NCBI RefSeq assembly: GCF_014145635.1
Contig: NZ_JACHTC010000014.1
Span: 26,750 to 90,749 of the forward strand
DNA: 64,000 nucleotides
Direction of reading: 5' to 3'
DNA from: Myroides sp. WP-1
GTDB taxonomy: Bacteria > Bacteroidota > Bacteroidia > Flavobacteriales > Flavobacteriaceae
A program made the position numbers and the translations under genes. Of this stretch, positions 51,774 to 61,532 are shown in pieces; within the stretch, counting starts at the first letter, position 1; every line of letters starts with the position of its first letter. Below the pieces are notes generated by a model. The model had not been told where the DNA came from and searched no databases. It saw only the letters and a list, made by a program, of their open reading frames with translations.

Positions 51774-53954
51774 TTATGTAAACAAGTGCCAAATTTGCGT
51801 AACGGTAAAGCAAACAATTAAACCAAAAATGATTGGCATAATAGAAGCAACTGTCGTCCATTTCACACTGTGTGTTTCTTTGTATATCGTGTAAATAGTT
51901 GTACTACAAGGATTGTGTAACAAACTAAATAACATAAGGTTAACTCCGGTTAAGGTGGTCCATCCTGCCATCTGTAAGATAGTTGCAATTTCGCCATCCG
52001 ATACTTCAAACATTACTCCTGCACCTTCGCCAATCGCGGCATCTCCCAATACCATCGCTGTCAGCATTAAAATAGTAGGAATAACAATCTCATTTGCTGG
52101 AATTGCTACAATGTAAGCTAATAAAATCACCCCATTCAAGCCAATAAGCATAGCAAAAGGATTCATTCCCTCGATCATCCAAAGAGCAATACTCTTGTCT
52201 GCGATATCAATATTACACACTAACCAAATAACTGCTCCTGCAGGAGCGGCGAACACAACTGCACGCCAAAGAACGATAAGCGTACGATCAATTAATGAGG
52301 TATAAATAGTTTGCCACACTTTTGGAGGTCGATAAGGTGGTAATTCTAACGTAAAGAAAGAAGATTCACCCTTTAGCATAGTTTTCGATAACAACCACGA
52401 TGTAAAAAAGGTAAATGAGATTCCTAGAACTACGATACCTACCACCGCTAAAGTTGACACCGTATTGGCTAAATACTTAGGAACTAATGCTCCAATAAAA
52501 ATAGTAGCCATTAAAATTTGCGTTGGCCAACGTCCATTACACAGGGAGAAATTATTGGTTATAATAGCAATTAGTTTCTCACGAGGGCTATTGATAATAC
52601 GCGTCGCAACAACACCAGCCGCATTACAACCAAATCCCATACTCATGGTTAACGCTTGTTTACCATGTGCTCCTGCACCCTTAAAAATTCGATCGAGATT
52701 AAACGCTACACGAGGTAAATATCCGAAATCTTCCAAAAGAGTAAACAGTGGAAAGAAAATAGCCATTGGAGGTAACATCACAGCAACTACCCAGGCCGTT
52801 GCTAAATAAATCCCATCAATCAAGAAGCCTGTCAACCACCAAGGAAAATGTAAACTTATTGCTCCTTCTTTCAAAAAGGGGTATACTTGTTCCAACAAGA
52901 GATAAGACAACGCACTAGAAGGGTAATTTGATCCAATAATGGTTAACCATAGTATTCCGCCTAACATTAAAAGCATCAAAGGAAATCCCCATCGCTTACT
53001 TGTTACCACCTTATCTATCGCGCGATCCATGCGAAACGCCCGTTGATTATCATCTACCTGAACACGTCCCTTCACCATAGTAGAGACTTGTGAAAAAATT
53101 GCTTCTGCCACATTATCAGAATAATCCAGTCCTAAAGCTTCTTGATACTTTTTGGCTTTTGCAACAATCGGTCGAATTTGTTGTTCAGTTACAGACGCAG
53201 TTAGCGTTCCACTTAAGAGAGCTGTTTCAATACTTGGGTCTTGTTGAATTAAACGCATAGCAATCCAAGATACACTTGGTAAACTAGGATCAACCGCTTG
53301 CAAATCTGAGGCAATATCTTGGACGGCCTTTCTAGAACTGCCAGAAATCCCTGTAATATTCTTTTGTTCTGCTACAAATTTTCCTTTCGCTACCTGATCA
53401 ATCGCATGTAATAAATCAGTAATCCCCTCCTTATTACGCGCCGAAGTAGGGATAACAGGCACTCCGAGATCTCGGGATAATCCTCGAACATCAATCTCTA
53501 CGCCATGTCGTTTAGCTTCATCCATTAAATTTAAACAAACGACAACTTTAGTGGTAATTTCTTGAATTTGAACCACTAAACTCAAATGGCGTTCCAATCG
53601 TCCGGCATCAACAACGACTACCGTTACATCGGGTTCACCAAATAAAATGAAATCACGAGCTACTTCTTCGTCTTCTGAAGTAGACATCAGCGAATACGTC
53701 CCAGGTAAATCAACCAATCGATACGTCTGATCACTGTACAGAAAGCTTCCTTCTGCACGTGTTACCGTTTTTCCTGGCCAATTTCCCGTATGTTGTTTTA
53801 ACCCCGTAAGGGCGTTAAATATTGTACTTTTTCCTGTGTTCGGATTTCCTGCTAAGGCAACAACATAATCGTATTTACCCGATAAATTACCAAGCTTTTT
53901 TAAATCAGCAGCTTGGTTTAAATCACATAATTCACAGGCAGAATTTGTTTTCAT
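51774..53954 (-). CDS. feoB: Ferrous iron transporter FeoB
   Basis: A 726-residue protein. N-terminal G domain: GNPNTGKST, DLPGTYSL, NLMD and TSARNKEG. Then the core with Fe(II)-pathway elements GFGCNAAGVVATRII and PCSTTIYTIYKET, and about 8-9 helices. It imports Fe2+. The N-terminal extension carries a CELC pair (residues 7-10), which may bind metal. feoA is 21 bp upstream. The shared promoter is overlapped by a palindrome (54246-54259). Confidence 0.95.
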   Translation of the reverse strand: MKTNSACELCDLNQAADLKKLGNLSGKYDYVVALAGNPNTGKSTIFNALTGLKQHTGNWPGKTVTRAEGSFLYSDQTYRLVDLPGTYSLMSTSEDEEVARDFILFGEPDVTVVVVDAGRLERHLSLVVQIQEITTKVVVCLNLMDEAKRHGVEIDVRGLSRDLGVPVIPTSARNKEGITDLLHAIDQVAKGKFVAEQKNITGISGSSRKAVQDIASDLQAVDPSLPSVSWIAMRLIQQDPSIETALLSGTLTASVTEQQIRPIVAKAKKYQEALGLDYSDNVAEAIFSQVSTMVKGRVQVDDNQRAFRMDRAIDKVVTSKRWGFPLMLLMLGGILWLTIIGSNYPSSALSYLLLEQVYPFLKEGAISLHFPWWLTGFLIDGIYLATAWVVAVMLPPMAIFFPLFTLLEDFGYLPRVAFNLDRIFKGAGAHGKQALTMSMGFGCNAAGVVATRIINSPREKLIAIITNNFSLCNGRWPTQILMATIFIGALVPKYLANTVSTLAVVGIVVLGISFTFFTSWLLSKTMLKGESSFFTLELPPYRPPKVWQTIYTSLIDRTLIVLWRAVVFAAPAGAVIWLVCNIDIADKSIALWMIEGMNPFAMLIGLNGVILLAYIVAIPANEIVIPTILMLTAMVLGDAAIGEGAGVMFEVSDGEIATILQMAGWTTLTGVNLMLFSLLHNPCSTTIYTIYKETHSVKWTTVASIMPIIFGLIVCFTVTQIWHLFT

Positions 53955-53975
53955 ATCCTTTCCTTTCTTCTATAA

Positions 53976-54209
53976 TTAATCCTCTGCTTCTAATAAAACC
54001 ATAGAGGCATCCTCTTTACGCAAAGAAATAATTGTGTTGTATATGACATAGGCTACCGGATCTTTTAAGGGACTAATACTGTGCACGCCAATGGTTGCAC
54101 CAGCGACAAATCCCAAATCTAGAAAACGTTGATGCACTTCTCTTGGGCAACCTTTTGCGATTCCCTTGATAAGACCTTTATCCCCCATTTTTAAATCCGA
54201 TAAATTCAT
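53976..54209 (-). CDS. feoA: Ferrous iron transport protein FeoA
   Basis: A 77-residue SH3-like protein: LKMGDKGLIKGIAKGCPREVHQRFLDLGFVAGATIGVHSISPLKDPVAYVIYNTIISLRKEDASMVLLE. It fits FeoA throughout. It modulates FeoB. First gene of feoAB. Confidence 0.92.
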   Translation of the reverse strand: MNLSDLKMGDKGLIKGIAKGCPREVHQRFLDLGFVAGATIGVHSISPLKDPVAYVIYNTIISLRKEDASMVLLEAED

Positions 54210-54232
54210 ACACTACTTTTTGTTTAGATGTA

Positions 54233-54262
54233 CAAAATTACAAAATTAGACAAGTCTAACAA
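54233..54262 (-). promoter_or_regulatory. feoAB promoter
   Basis: TTG at 54260-54262, 19 bp, TAATTTTG at 54233-54240 on the minus strand. A second TAATTTTG copy adjoins at 54241-54248. The predicted start is about 17 nt before the feoA ATG. Confidence 0.7.
54246..54259. promoter_or_regulatory. Candidate metalloregulator operator of feoAB
   Basis: The palindrome TTAGAC-AA-GTCTAA lies between the -33 and -7 elements. A repressor bound there would exclude RNA polymerase. The half-site TTAG resembles DtxR/MntR-type boxes more than the Fur box; the regulator is not in the window. Confidence 0.55.
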
Positions 54263-54405
54263 TAAATTTAGCGTAATTTATAGTTTTTAAAAATAGTGCA
54301 ATACCTAACTTGAGGTTTAAAAGAAGATTAAACAAGGCATAGGTTGTCCTTCCTCATAAACGAACAAGCTTACAAAGACAAAATAAATACAATAAAATAA
54401 AGCTA

Positions 54406-55026
54406 TTAAATGGCTTTAAAAGCATTTTCAAATGGAACACGATGAACTAAACTGCGACCCAAAGTTACTTCATCCGCATATTCTAATTCATCGCCAACGG
54501 CAATACCCCGAGCAATTGTTGAAGTGATCACCTCACAATCTTTAATTTGCTTGTAAATAAAAAAGTTGGTTGTATCTCCATCCATAGTCGAACTCAAAGC
54601 AAAAATCAGTTCTTTAACACTCCCTGTTTTTACTTTTTCTACGAGTGATTGAATGTTCAACTGACTGGGTCCTATCCCATCAATGGGAGAGATTTTCCCT
54701 CCTAATACATGATAAATCCCCTTATACAATTGCGTGTTTTCTAAAGCCATGACATCGCGTACGTCTTCAACTACACAAATAACCTGTTGATCTCGAGAAG
54801 GATTCGAACAAATTTCACAAATTTCAGCATCTGAAATATTATGACAACTCGAACAATAGATAATCTCTTGACGCATTTTATCCAAAGCGCTAACAAGACG
54901 CGAAGTTTGATCTTCTGGTTGTTTCAATAAGTGCAACGCTAATCGCAAAGCAGTACGCTTACCAATTCCAGGTAGTTGTGAAATTTCTTCTACTGCTTTT
55001 TCTAATAATTTTGAAGGGAAATCCAT
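54406..55026 (-). CDS. recR: Recombination protein RecR
   Basis: About 206 residues from [22 protein letters not shown]. HhH motif region [17 protein letters not shown], zinc finger [16 protein letters not shown], and the Toprim domain [17 protein letters not shown]...[13 protein letters not shown]. It acts with RecF/RecO in gap repair. A TATCTTTG -7 box at 55031-55038 is only 5 bp from the ATG, so the mRNA is probably leaderless. Confidence 0.94.
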   Translation of the reverse strand: MDFPSKLLEKAVEEISQLPGIGKRTALRLALHLLKQPEDQTSRLVSALDKMRQEIIYCSSCHNISDAEICEICSNPSRDQQVICVVEDVRDVMALENTQLYKGIYHVLGGKISPIDGIGPSQLNIQSLVEKVKTGSVKELIFALSSTMDGDTTNFFIYKQIKDCEVITSTIARGIAVGDELEYADEVTLGRSLVHRVPFENAFKAI

Positions 55027-55225
55027 GGCACAAAGATATAAAATATACAATTATTTTCCATGGTTTTGTCTATAGAGCAAAGTCACTTTTAGCATTCTTC
55101 TTAATGGAGATCATAGGATTTGAACTCCCCTTACCCCCCCTTGTCTTTTCCATAAAGAAGATAGGTCTGTATAACTAAAATTTACTTACTTTTGATTTTA
55201 TACAACAACAAAAAGAACTTGTGCA

Positions 55226-56725
55226 ATGACGCCACTAACTATCATTATTATTATCGCTGTTTACTTTGGGATACTAATTTCCATTTCTCATCTAACGAGT
55301 AAAAAAGACAGTAGTAATGATGCTTTTTTTAGTGCAAACAAAAATGCAAAATGGTATTTAGTTGCTTTTGGAATGATTGGTACTGCCCTCTCAGGAGTAA
55401 CCTTTATCTCGGTTCCAGGAGAGGTAGGTTCGCCCAACGGAGAGCAATTTAAATATTTTCAATTCATCTTGGGAAATGCTGTTGGTTTTATTATCACAGC
55501 TTCGATTTTACTTCCGCTCTACTACAAGTACAACCTCGTTTCTATCTATACCTATATTGAAAAAAAACTGGGTTTTTACAGCTATAAAAGTGCTGCTTCT
55601 ATTTTTTTACTCAGTAGAACTATCGGATCTGCTTTTCGTTTATACCTGGTTGTCATTGTATTACAGCGTTATGTGTTTGACTATTTTGGCATTCCCTTTT
55701 TTGCTACCGTACTCATTGCACTACTCCTCATCTATGCGTATACTTATAAAGGGGGATTAAAAACCATTATTATTACTGATTCACTGCAAACTTTTTTCTT
55801 GGTATCGTCCGTCATCTTGACGATTATTTTTATCTGCTACCAATTGGATTTATCAGCAATACAAGCTTTTGAAGAAGTAAAAAACAGCAACTATTCTAAG
55901 GTCTTTTTCTTTGAAGATTTTATGGGTAACCGTTATCACTTCATCAAGCAATTCTTAGGCGGTATTTTTGTAACCGTTGCTATGGTGGGATTGGATCAAG
56001 ATTTGATGCAGAAAAATTTAAGTTGTAAAAACATCAAAGAAGCACAAAAAAACATGTACTCTTTTACTGGAATTTTCGTACTTGTCAACCTACTTTTCTT
56101 GGGGATTGGAGCTTTGCTTTATATCTATGCCAACAACCAAGGAATTGAAGTGCCCTTAGATACAATCACGCAAAAACCGAGAACGGACTTGTTGTTTCCG
56201 GAAATTGCCTTCAATCACTTGTCTATTGTTCCTGCTTTGGTTTTCTTATTGGGATTAACTGCAGCTACTTTCGCAACTACAGATTCTGCTTTGACTGCAC
56301 TTACCACATCTTTTTGTATTGACTTCTTGCATATGGATAAACAAAAAGATAATCCTTCGAATGTTTGGAAGAGAAAACTCGTTCACTTTGGTTTCTCTAT
56401 CCTTATGTTTTTAGTGATTATACTTTTCAATGCCATCAATGACGCTTCTGTCGTGAGTATGATTTTTAAAATAGCATCTTATACGTATGGTCCACTATTG
56501 GGCTTATTTAGCTTTGCGATATTCTTTAAAAATCGCCAGGTGAAGGACAAACTCGTTCCTTATATTTGCCTACTAGCGCCTTTTGCTACACTTTGGTTTA
56601 GCAATCACGCTAGTACGCTCTTAAATGGTTATGTTTTCGATAACGAATTAATCGTAGTCAATGCGTTAATCACACTTATTTTGCTATTGTGCATTAGTTC
56701 CAAATCAAAATTGATTCGTGCGTAA
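55226..56725 (+). CDS. Sodium:solute symporter (SSS family)
   Basis: A 499-residue protein with about 13 hydrophobic segments. SSS features: HLTSKKDSSNDAFFSANKNAKWYLVAFGMIGTALSGVTFISVPG near the start (Na+ site region of helix 1) and LAATFATTDSALTALTTSFCIDFL (helix 8). Substrates in the family include sugars, proline and carboxylates; here unknown. -7 box TACTTTTG at 55187-55194. Its end overlaps the convergent CoA-binding protein gene by 21 bp. Confidence 0.9.
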   Translation: MTPLTIIIIIAVYFGILISISHLTSKKDSSNDAFFSANKNAKWYLVAFGMIGTALSGVTFISVPGEVGSPNGEQFKYFQFILGNAVGFIITASILLPLYYKYNLVSIYTYIEKKLGFYSYKSAASIFLLSRTIGSAFRLYLVVIVLQRYVFDYFGIPFFATVLIALLLIYAYTYKGGLKTIIITDSLQTFFLVSSVILTIIFICYQLDLSAIQAFEEVKNSNYSKVFFFEDFMGNRYHFIKQFLGGIFVTVAMVGLDQDLMQKNLSCKNIKEAQKNMYSFTGIFVLVNLLFLGIGALLYIYANNQGIEVPLDTITQKPRTDLLFPEIAFNHLSIVPALVFLLGLTAATFATTDSALTALTTSFCIDFLHMDKQKDNPSNVWKRKLVHFGFSILMFLVIILFNAINDASVVSMIFKIASYTYGPLLGLFSFAIFFKNRQVKDKLVPYICLLAPFATLWFSNHASTLLNGYVFDNELIVVNALITLILLLCISSKSKLIRA

Positions 56726-57064
56726 CAGGACAAGGGTACAAGCTTCTTCGTATCCAATGTTATTTTTAATTAACTGCTTGTAAAAATCTGGATTTTCAGT
56801 ACCAGGATTAAAGATTACTCTATTGGGTTTTAACTGAATAATATAAGCGTAAAAATCTTCTTGTCGCTGTGGGTTTAAATATAAACTCACTGTATCGATA
56901 TCGTTATACGGTTGCAATTCAGTTTCAATGTCGACATCTAAAACTTGCCCTTTTCTCAATCCATGAGCTACCACTTCATGCCCATATTCACGCAACATGC
57001 GTATGGCTTTATTGGAATAGCGCTCCTCATTGGTAGAAGCGCCAAGTACGATTGTTTTCTTCAT
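56705..57064 (-). CDS. CoA-binding domain protein (YccU-like)
   Basis: A 119-residue Rossmann-like protein: IVLGASTNEERYSNKAIRMLREYGHEVVAHGLRKGQVLDVDIETELQPYNDIDTVSLYLNPQRQEDFYAYIIQLKPNRVIFNPGTENP. It matches the CoA_binding_2 family (YccU), whose role is not settled. It is convergent with, and overlaps, the symporter gene by 21 bp, so both stop codons share DNA. Confidence 0.88.
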   Translation of the reverse strand: MKKTIVLGASTNEERYSNKAIRMLREYGHEVVAHGLRKGQVLDVDIETELQPYNDIDTVSLYLNPQRQEDFYAYIIQLKPNRVIFNPGTENPDFYKQLIKNNIGYEEACTLVLLRTNQF

Positions 57065-57201
57065 ATTTCTTTAATTTTACCTTTACAATTAAATATACTA
57101 ATTTATCTTAAATAAAACAATAATACATCTTCTTTAAAATTTCATTAAAACAAAATCATAACCCAATGATAAAAATCATGTTTTTATACTAAAACAAGAA
57201 A

Positions 57202-57209
57202 TACATTTG
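57202..57209 (+). promoter_or_regulatory. -7 promoter element of the OmpW-like gene
   Basis: TACATTTG 29 bp before the ATG. No clear -33 TTG. Confidence 0.5.
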
Positions 57210-57237
57210 TTCTAGTATAATTGTAATACAGATAACT

Positions 57238-57927
57238 ATGAAAAAGCTATTTCTATCATTATTAGGAGCTGTTTTATTAATGGGTAATACAGCAACTGCT
57301 CAAGAAACACCGACAAACGAAAAAGAATCGTACAAATGGCAAGTACGCCTAAGAGGTGTAGGAGTAATTCCTCACAATAGAGCTGACATTAGCACTATCG
57401 GAGGGCAAATAGATGTGAATAACAACTTTATTCCAGAGCTTGACTTTACGTACTTCTTTACAGAAAACATTGCTGCAGAGTTAATCTTAGGTACCTCTAG
57501 ACACACAGTTGGAACTTTAGGTTCTGATTTAACTCCAGTAGATCTAGACCCCGTAGCGAATGTAGACCTAGGTAGTGTATGGTTATTACCTCCAACTTTA
57601 ATGGTGCAATACCATTACCCTGTAACTAATAACTTTAAACCGTATGTTGGAGTTGGGGTGAACTACACGATTTTCTACAACGAAAAATCAGGTACAGCAA
57701 AAGATATTTCATACGATAATAAATTTGGTTGGGGATACCAATTTGGATTTGATATTGACATCACAGATAAATTCTTCATCAACGTTGACTTCAAAAAATT
57801 ATTCTTGAAAACAGACGTAACGGTAGATGCTACAAATCTAAATCCAGCAGGAACACAATTAGATATTCCAGCTAAAGTAAAAATCGACCCTATGTTAATT
57901 GGTTTTGGTGTAGGAATGCGTTTTTAA
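57238..57927 (+). CDS. OmpW-family outer-membrane protein
   Basis: A 229-residue protein with signal peptide MKKLFLSLLGAVLLMGNTATAQ. OmpW features: WQVRLRGVGVIPHNRADIS, NFIPELDFTYFFTENIAAELILGTSRHTVGT, LLPPTLMVQYHYP and a closing Phe (GFGVGMRF). It should form an 8-stranded barrel with a hydrophobic channel. OmpW in other bacteria moves small hydrophobic compounds and responds to stress. Codon use suggests strong expression. Confidence 0.92.
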   Translation: MKKLFLSLLGAVLLMGNTATAQETPTNEKESYKWQVRLRGVGVIPHNRADISTIGGQIDVNNNFIPELDFTYFFTENIAAELILGTSRHTVGTLGSDLTPVDLDPVANVDLGSVWLLPPTLMVQYHYPVTNNFKPYVGVGVNYTIFYNEKSGTAKDISYDNKFGWGYQFGFDIDITDKFFINVDFKKLFLKTDVTVDATNLNPAGTQLDIPAKVKIDPMLIGFGVGMRF

Positions 57928-57951
57928 TTCATACAATTAATTTTTTTTTTA

Positions 57952-57988
57952 TAAATGTTCTTAATCCTAAGGGGTTAGGAACATTTTT
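57952..57988 (+). terminator. Terminator after the OmpW-like gene
   Basis: Imperfect stem AAATGTTCTTAATCC / GGTTAGGAACATTT with a T8 tail. Confidence 0.8.
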
Positions 57989-58042
57989 TTTGCTCTCCGT
58001 TTTTGTCGATCTTTGCCTACCAAGTACAAAGCGACACAATAC

Positions 58043-59368
58043 ATGGATCAACCGATTACCTTTAAAGGGATTAACAAACTGGCTATACCTGCTATATTTT
58101 CTGGAATATCTGAATCGATCATTACCTTAACGGATATTGCTATTGTGGGGAATATCAAAGAAAACAGTGTTGAAGCTCTAGGTGCTGTAGGGTTAGTAGG
58201 TTCTTTCTTATCGGCTATTATTTGGGTAGTTGCCCAAACCAAAACATCACTTTCTGCTACAGTCTCTCAACATTACGGTTCGAATCGTCTTACGGCAATC
58301 AAAACACTAATACCCCAAGCCATCTTGTTCAATTTTGCATTGAGTGTTTTTTTATTTTTGACCACTACTTTTTTCGTGCACGAAATTTTTACCGCCTACA
58401 ATGCGGAAGGATTATTGCTTACCTATGCGAAAGAATATTACTTGATCCGCGCCTGGGGATTTCCTTTAACGCTAATTACTTTTGCTTTATATGGTATCTT
58501 TAGGGGACTGCAAAACACGATTTGGGCTATGAAATGCAGTCTAACTGGGGCAGCACTTAATGTTGTTCTTACCTATATTCTCGTTTACGGAATAGAGGGT
58601 TTTATCCCTGCTTATCACATCAAAGGTGCAGCTTATGCAAGTGTAGTTGCTCAAACCATTATGCTTGTAATGGCTTTTTACTATTTCTTCAAGCACACTC
58701 CTTTTTCGATGCGTATCAGCAAAAACGTGAATCCTACATTAAAGCCCTTTATTAACATGAGCTTTAATTTTATCATCCGAACCGCTACCCTAAACGTGGC
58801 GATATATTTAGCCAATGCTTATGCAACAGGTTACGGAAAAAGCTTTATCGCTGCACAAAGTATCCTGATGAATATTTGGCTCTTCTTTTCCTTTTTTATT
58901 GATGGTTATGCAACAGCAGGAAATGCCATGGCCGGAAAACTATTTGGAGAACGCAACTATACAGCTATGTGGCAAATGAGTAAAGCTATTAGTCGATACG
59001 CCATCATTATCTCCATTATTCTCATCGCAATTTGTTTTGCCTTTTATGAGCAAATTGGCTTATTATTCAATCAAGATCCTGAAGTAATTCTCGTTTTTAC
59101 TTCTGTTTTTTGGATCATTTTATTAGTACAACCCATCAATTCCCTCGCCTATATTTACGATGGTATATTTAAAGGTATGGGCGATGCCAAATTCTTGCGA
59201 AACAACCTGATCTTTGCTACGTTTTGTGGCTTTCTACCTACTCTATTGCTCTTAGATTATTTAGGTTTTCAATTATACAGTGTTTGGATTGCCTTTGCTG
59301 TATGGATGTGCTGTAGAAGCTTTCCGTTGATGTTTGTTTTTAAAAAGAAATACGTAGAAAAAGGTTGA
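58043..59368 (+). CDS. MATE family efflux transporter
   Basis: About 441 residues from MDQPITFKGINKLAIPAIFSG; a TTG start at 58013 is less likely. 12 helices, with MATE landmarks ESIITLTDIAIVGNI in helix 1-2 and GRLFGERN-like AMAGKLFGERNY in the second half. The sequence is closer to the DinF-like branch than to the NorM-like pump at 1920. The substrate is unknown. Downstream it runs into a GTTAAC-rich spacer. Confidence 0.88.
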   Translation: MDQPITFKGINKLAIPAIFSGISESIITLTDIAIVGNIKENSVEALGAVGLVGSFLSAIIWVVAQTKTSLSATVSQHYGSNRLTAIKTLIPQAILFNFALSVFLFLTTTFFVHEIFTAYNAEGLLLTYAKEYYLIRAWGFPLTLITFALYGIFRGLQNTIWAMKCSLTGAALNVVLTYILVYGIEGFIPAYHIKGAAYASVVAQTIMLVMAFYYFFKHTPFSMRISKNVNPTLKPFINMSFNFIIRTATLNVAIYLANAYATGYGKSFIAAQSILMNIWLFFSFFIDGYATAGNAMAGKLFGERNYTAMWQMSKAISRYAIIISIILIAICFAFYEQIGLLFNQDPEVILVFTSVFWIILLVQPINSLAYIYDGIFKGMGDAKFLRNNLIFATFCGFLPTLLLLDYLGFQLYSVWIAFAVWMCCRSFPLMFVFKKKYVEKG

Positions 59369-59405
59369 CGGTTAACTGTTTGTCATTTGCCGTTAACTGT
59401 TAACC
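59363..59405. repeat. GTTAAC-type short repeat cluster
   Basis: GGTTGACGGTTAACTG then 9 bp and CCGTTAACTGTTAACC. The same GTTAAC hexamer clusters occur at 30367-30382 and 63871-63894. Confidence 0.5.
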
Positions 59406-59460
59406 AATGTAGCAGTGTTGCAAACTTGATTCCCTCCTATTTATATTGTACAGAAGTACT

Positions 59461-59468
59461 TAACTTTG
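59461..59468 (+). promoter_or_regulatory. -7 promoter element of the P-type ATPase gene
   Basis: TAACTTTG, 25 bp before the ATG. No -33 at ideal spacing. Confidence 0.5.
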
Positions 59469-59492
59469 TATATAGAATAAATATAAATAGAT

Positions 59493-61484
59493 ATGATACA
59501 TCAAGATAAAGACAGTTGTTGCAATTCAAAGCTTGAATTCAACAATAAACCACCGCATAAACACGACCATAATCACGGCAATGACGATCATAGCCATGAT
59601 GATCACGATCACAATCACGGTGAAATGAGCAGCAAGTACGCTATTGGATTTAGTATTGTGATGTTTTTCTTAGGCGTACTCTTTGCTAATATACTTAAAG
59701 CCGAATGGTTTATCAACAACCCTACGCTTCGCGTGTTATGGTATCTAGCGGCTTACGTGCCTGTTGGGTTACCCGTTCTCAAAGAAGCTTTTGCTCTTTT
59801 ACTCAAAAAAGATTTTTTTAATGAGTTTTCCTTGATGGGAATTGCTACGTTAGGTGCATTTGCCATTGGTGAGTATCCCGAGGCAGTCGCAGTAATGTTA
59901 TTCTATACGATTGGGGAAATGTTTCAAGAGTCGGCTGTTAACAAAGCAAAAGGCAATATTAAAGCGCTCTTGGATATTCGTCCAAATGAAGCGAGTGTAT
60001 TTAGAAATAACGTCTTTACGATTGTTAACCCAGAAGAGGTTACTATCGGAGAACGCATTCAAGTCAAAGTAGGGGAAAAAATTCCGTTAGATGGTGAACT
60101 TCTTTCTGATAAGGGGAGTTTCAATACTGCGGCACTAACAGGAGAAAGTAAACCTTCTACCTATAAAAAAGGAGAAACAGTATTGACGGGAATGATCAAT
60201 TTGGAACAGGTGATTGAGATTCGAACAACCAAGTTATATCAAGACAGTTCTCTGGCTAAAATACTAGAAATGGTACAAGAGGCTAGTGCTCGTAAAGCGC
60301 CAACCGAATTGTATATCCGAAAATTCGCCAAAGTATATACCCCTATTGTATTCTTTTTAGCTGTACTCTTAACCATTGTTCCATTCTTTTTCTTAGGAGA
60401 TGACTATGTATTTACTCAATGGTTAGAACGCGCGTTGGTATTCCTAGTTATATCTTGCCCTTGTGCCTTAGTTATTTCTGTTCCTTTGGGCTATTTTGGA
60501 GGAATTGGAGCTGCTTCTAGAAATGGAATTCTATTTAAGGGGTCTAATTTCTTAGAACTAATGGCTAAGCTCGATTTGGTTGTTATGGATAAAACAGGAA
60601 CCTTAACAGAAGGAGTTTTTAAAGTTCAAAAAGTAGAGACTACCCTCCCACAGGACCATTTTGTACAACTGGTGGCCGCGATCGAAAAACAATCAACGCA
60701 TCCTATTGCTAAAGCCATCGTAGAGGCTTATCCAACGAATTTAGTAGCAGAAAATGTACGAGAAATATCTGGTAAAGGTTTAGTCGGTGCGATTGATGGA
60801 CAAGAGATTCTGGTTGGAAATGCAGCATTGCTCACTCATTTTTCTATTGCATTTCCCAATGAAATACACGATATCGTTGAGAGTATCGTTGTTGTTGCCT
60901 TATCCAATTCTTATGTAGGTTATATCACGATTGCTGATGAAATCAAAATAGATGCTAAAGAGGCCATTCGCTTAATGAAATCAATGGGTGTACAAAAAAC
61001 GGTAATGCTCAGTGGTGATAAAGATACCATTACCCAAAAAGTAGCCAAGGAAACAGGTATAGATGTTGCGCTAGGAGGATTACTTCCTGAAGGAAAAGTT
61101 GAACAGGTAGAAAAATTAAAAAAAGAATACCCTACGAGTTCAATTGCCTTTGTGGGAGATGGAATTAATGATGCACCTGTATTAGCGTTAAGCGATGTTG
61201 GTATTGCTATGGGCGGATTGGGTAGTGATGCCGCTATTGAAACGGCCGATGTCGTTATTCAAACAGATCAACCCTCAAAAATAGCTACTGCTATACACAT
61301 TGGAAAAGAAACCCGTAAAATTGTTATTCAAAACATTACACTTGCACTGGTTATTAAAATTATTGTATTGATCCTAGGTGCTGGTGGAATTGCTACTATG
61401 TGGGAAGCCGTTTTTGCAGACGTAGGTGTTGCTTTACTCGCTATCTTGAACGCCGTTCGAATTCAGAAAATGAAATTTATATAA
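59493..61484 (+). CDS. Heavy-metal P1B-type ATPase (Zn/Cd/Pb exporter)
   Basis: A 663-residue P1B-ATPase. Metal-binding CPC at residues 322-324 in ISCPCALVIS, phosphorylation site Asp 366 in DKTGTLTEG, TGES in the A domain, HP motif STHPIAKAIV, GDGINDAP near the hinge. The N-terminus has no HMA domain; it carries a CC pair and a stretch of His/Asp/Asn (PHKHDHNHGNDDHSHDDHDH). CPC plus a His-rich tail fits the Zn2+/Cd2+/Pb2+ group. It is monocistronic. Confidence 0.93.
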   Translation: MIHQDKDSCCNSKLEFNNKPPHKHDHNHGNDDHSHDDHDHNHGEMSSKYAIGFSIVMFFLGVLFANILKAEWFINNPTLRVLWYLAAYVPVGLPVLKEAFALLLKKDFFNEFSLMGIATLGAFAIGEYPEAVAVMLFYTIGEMFQESAVNKAKGNIKALLDIRPNEASVFRNNVFTIVNPEEVTIGERIQVKVGEKIPLDGELLSDKGSFNTAALTGESKPSTYKKGETVLTGMINLEQVIEIRTTKLYQDSSLAKILEMVQEASARKAPTELYIRKFAKVYTPIVFFLAVLLTIVPFFFLGDDYVFTQWLERALVFLVISCPCALVISVPLGYFGGIGAASRNGILFKGSNFLELMAKLDLVVMDKTGTLTEGVFKVQKVETTLPQDHFVQLVAAIEKQSTHPIAKAIVEAYPTNLVAENVREISGKGLVGAIDGQEILVGNAALLTHFSIAFPNEIHDIVESIVVVALSNSYVGYITIADEIKIDAKEAIRLMKSMGVQKTVMLSGDKDTITQKVAKETGIDVALGGLLPEGKVEQVEKLKKEYPTSSIAFVGDGINDAPVLALSDVGIAMGGLGSDAAIETADVVIQTDQPSKIATAIHIGKETRKIVIQNITLALVIKIIVLILGAGGIATMWEAVFADVGVALLAILNAVRIQKMKFI

Positions 61485-61496
61485 TTTATTACGCAT

Positions 61497-61528
61497 AAAA
61501 AACGTCCTACTCAATAGGACGTTTTTTT
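61497..61528. terminator. Bidirectional terminator
   Basis: A 13-bp perfect stem AAAAAACGTCCTA / TAGGACGTTTTTT with CTCAA loop, between the ATPase gene and the 38-aa gene. Confidence 0.92.
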
Positions 61529-61532
61529 ATAC

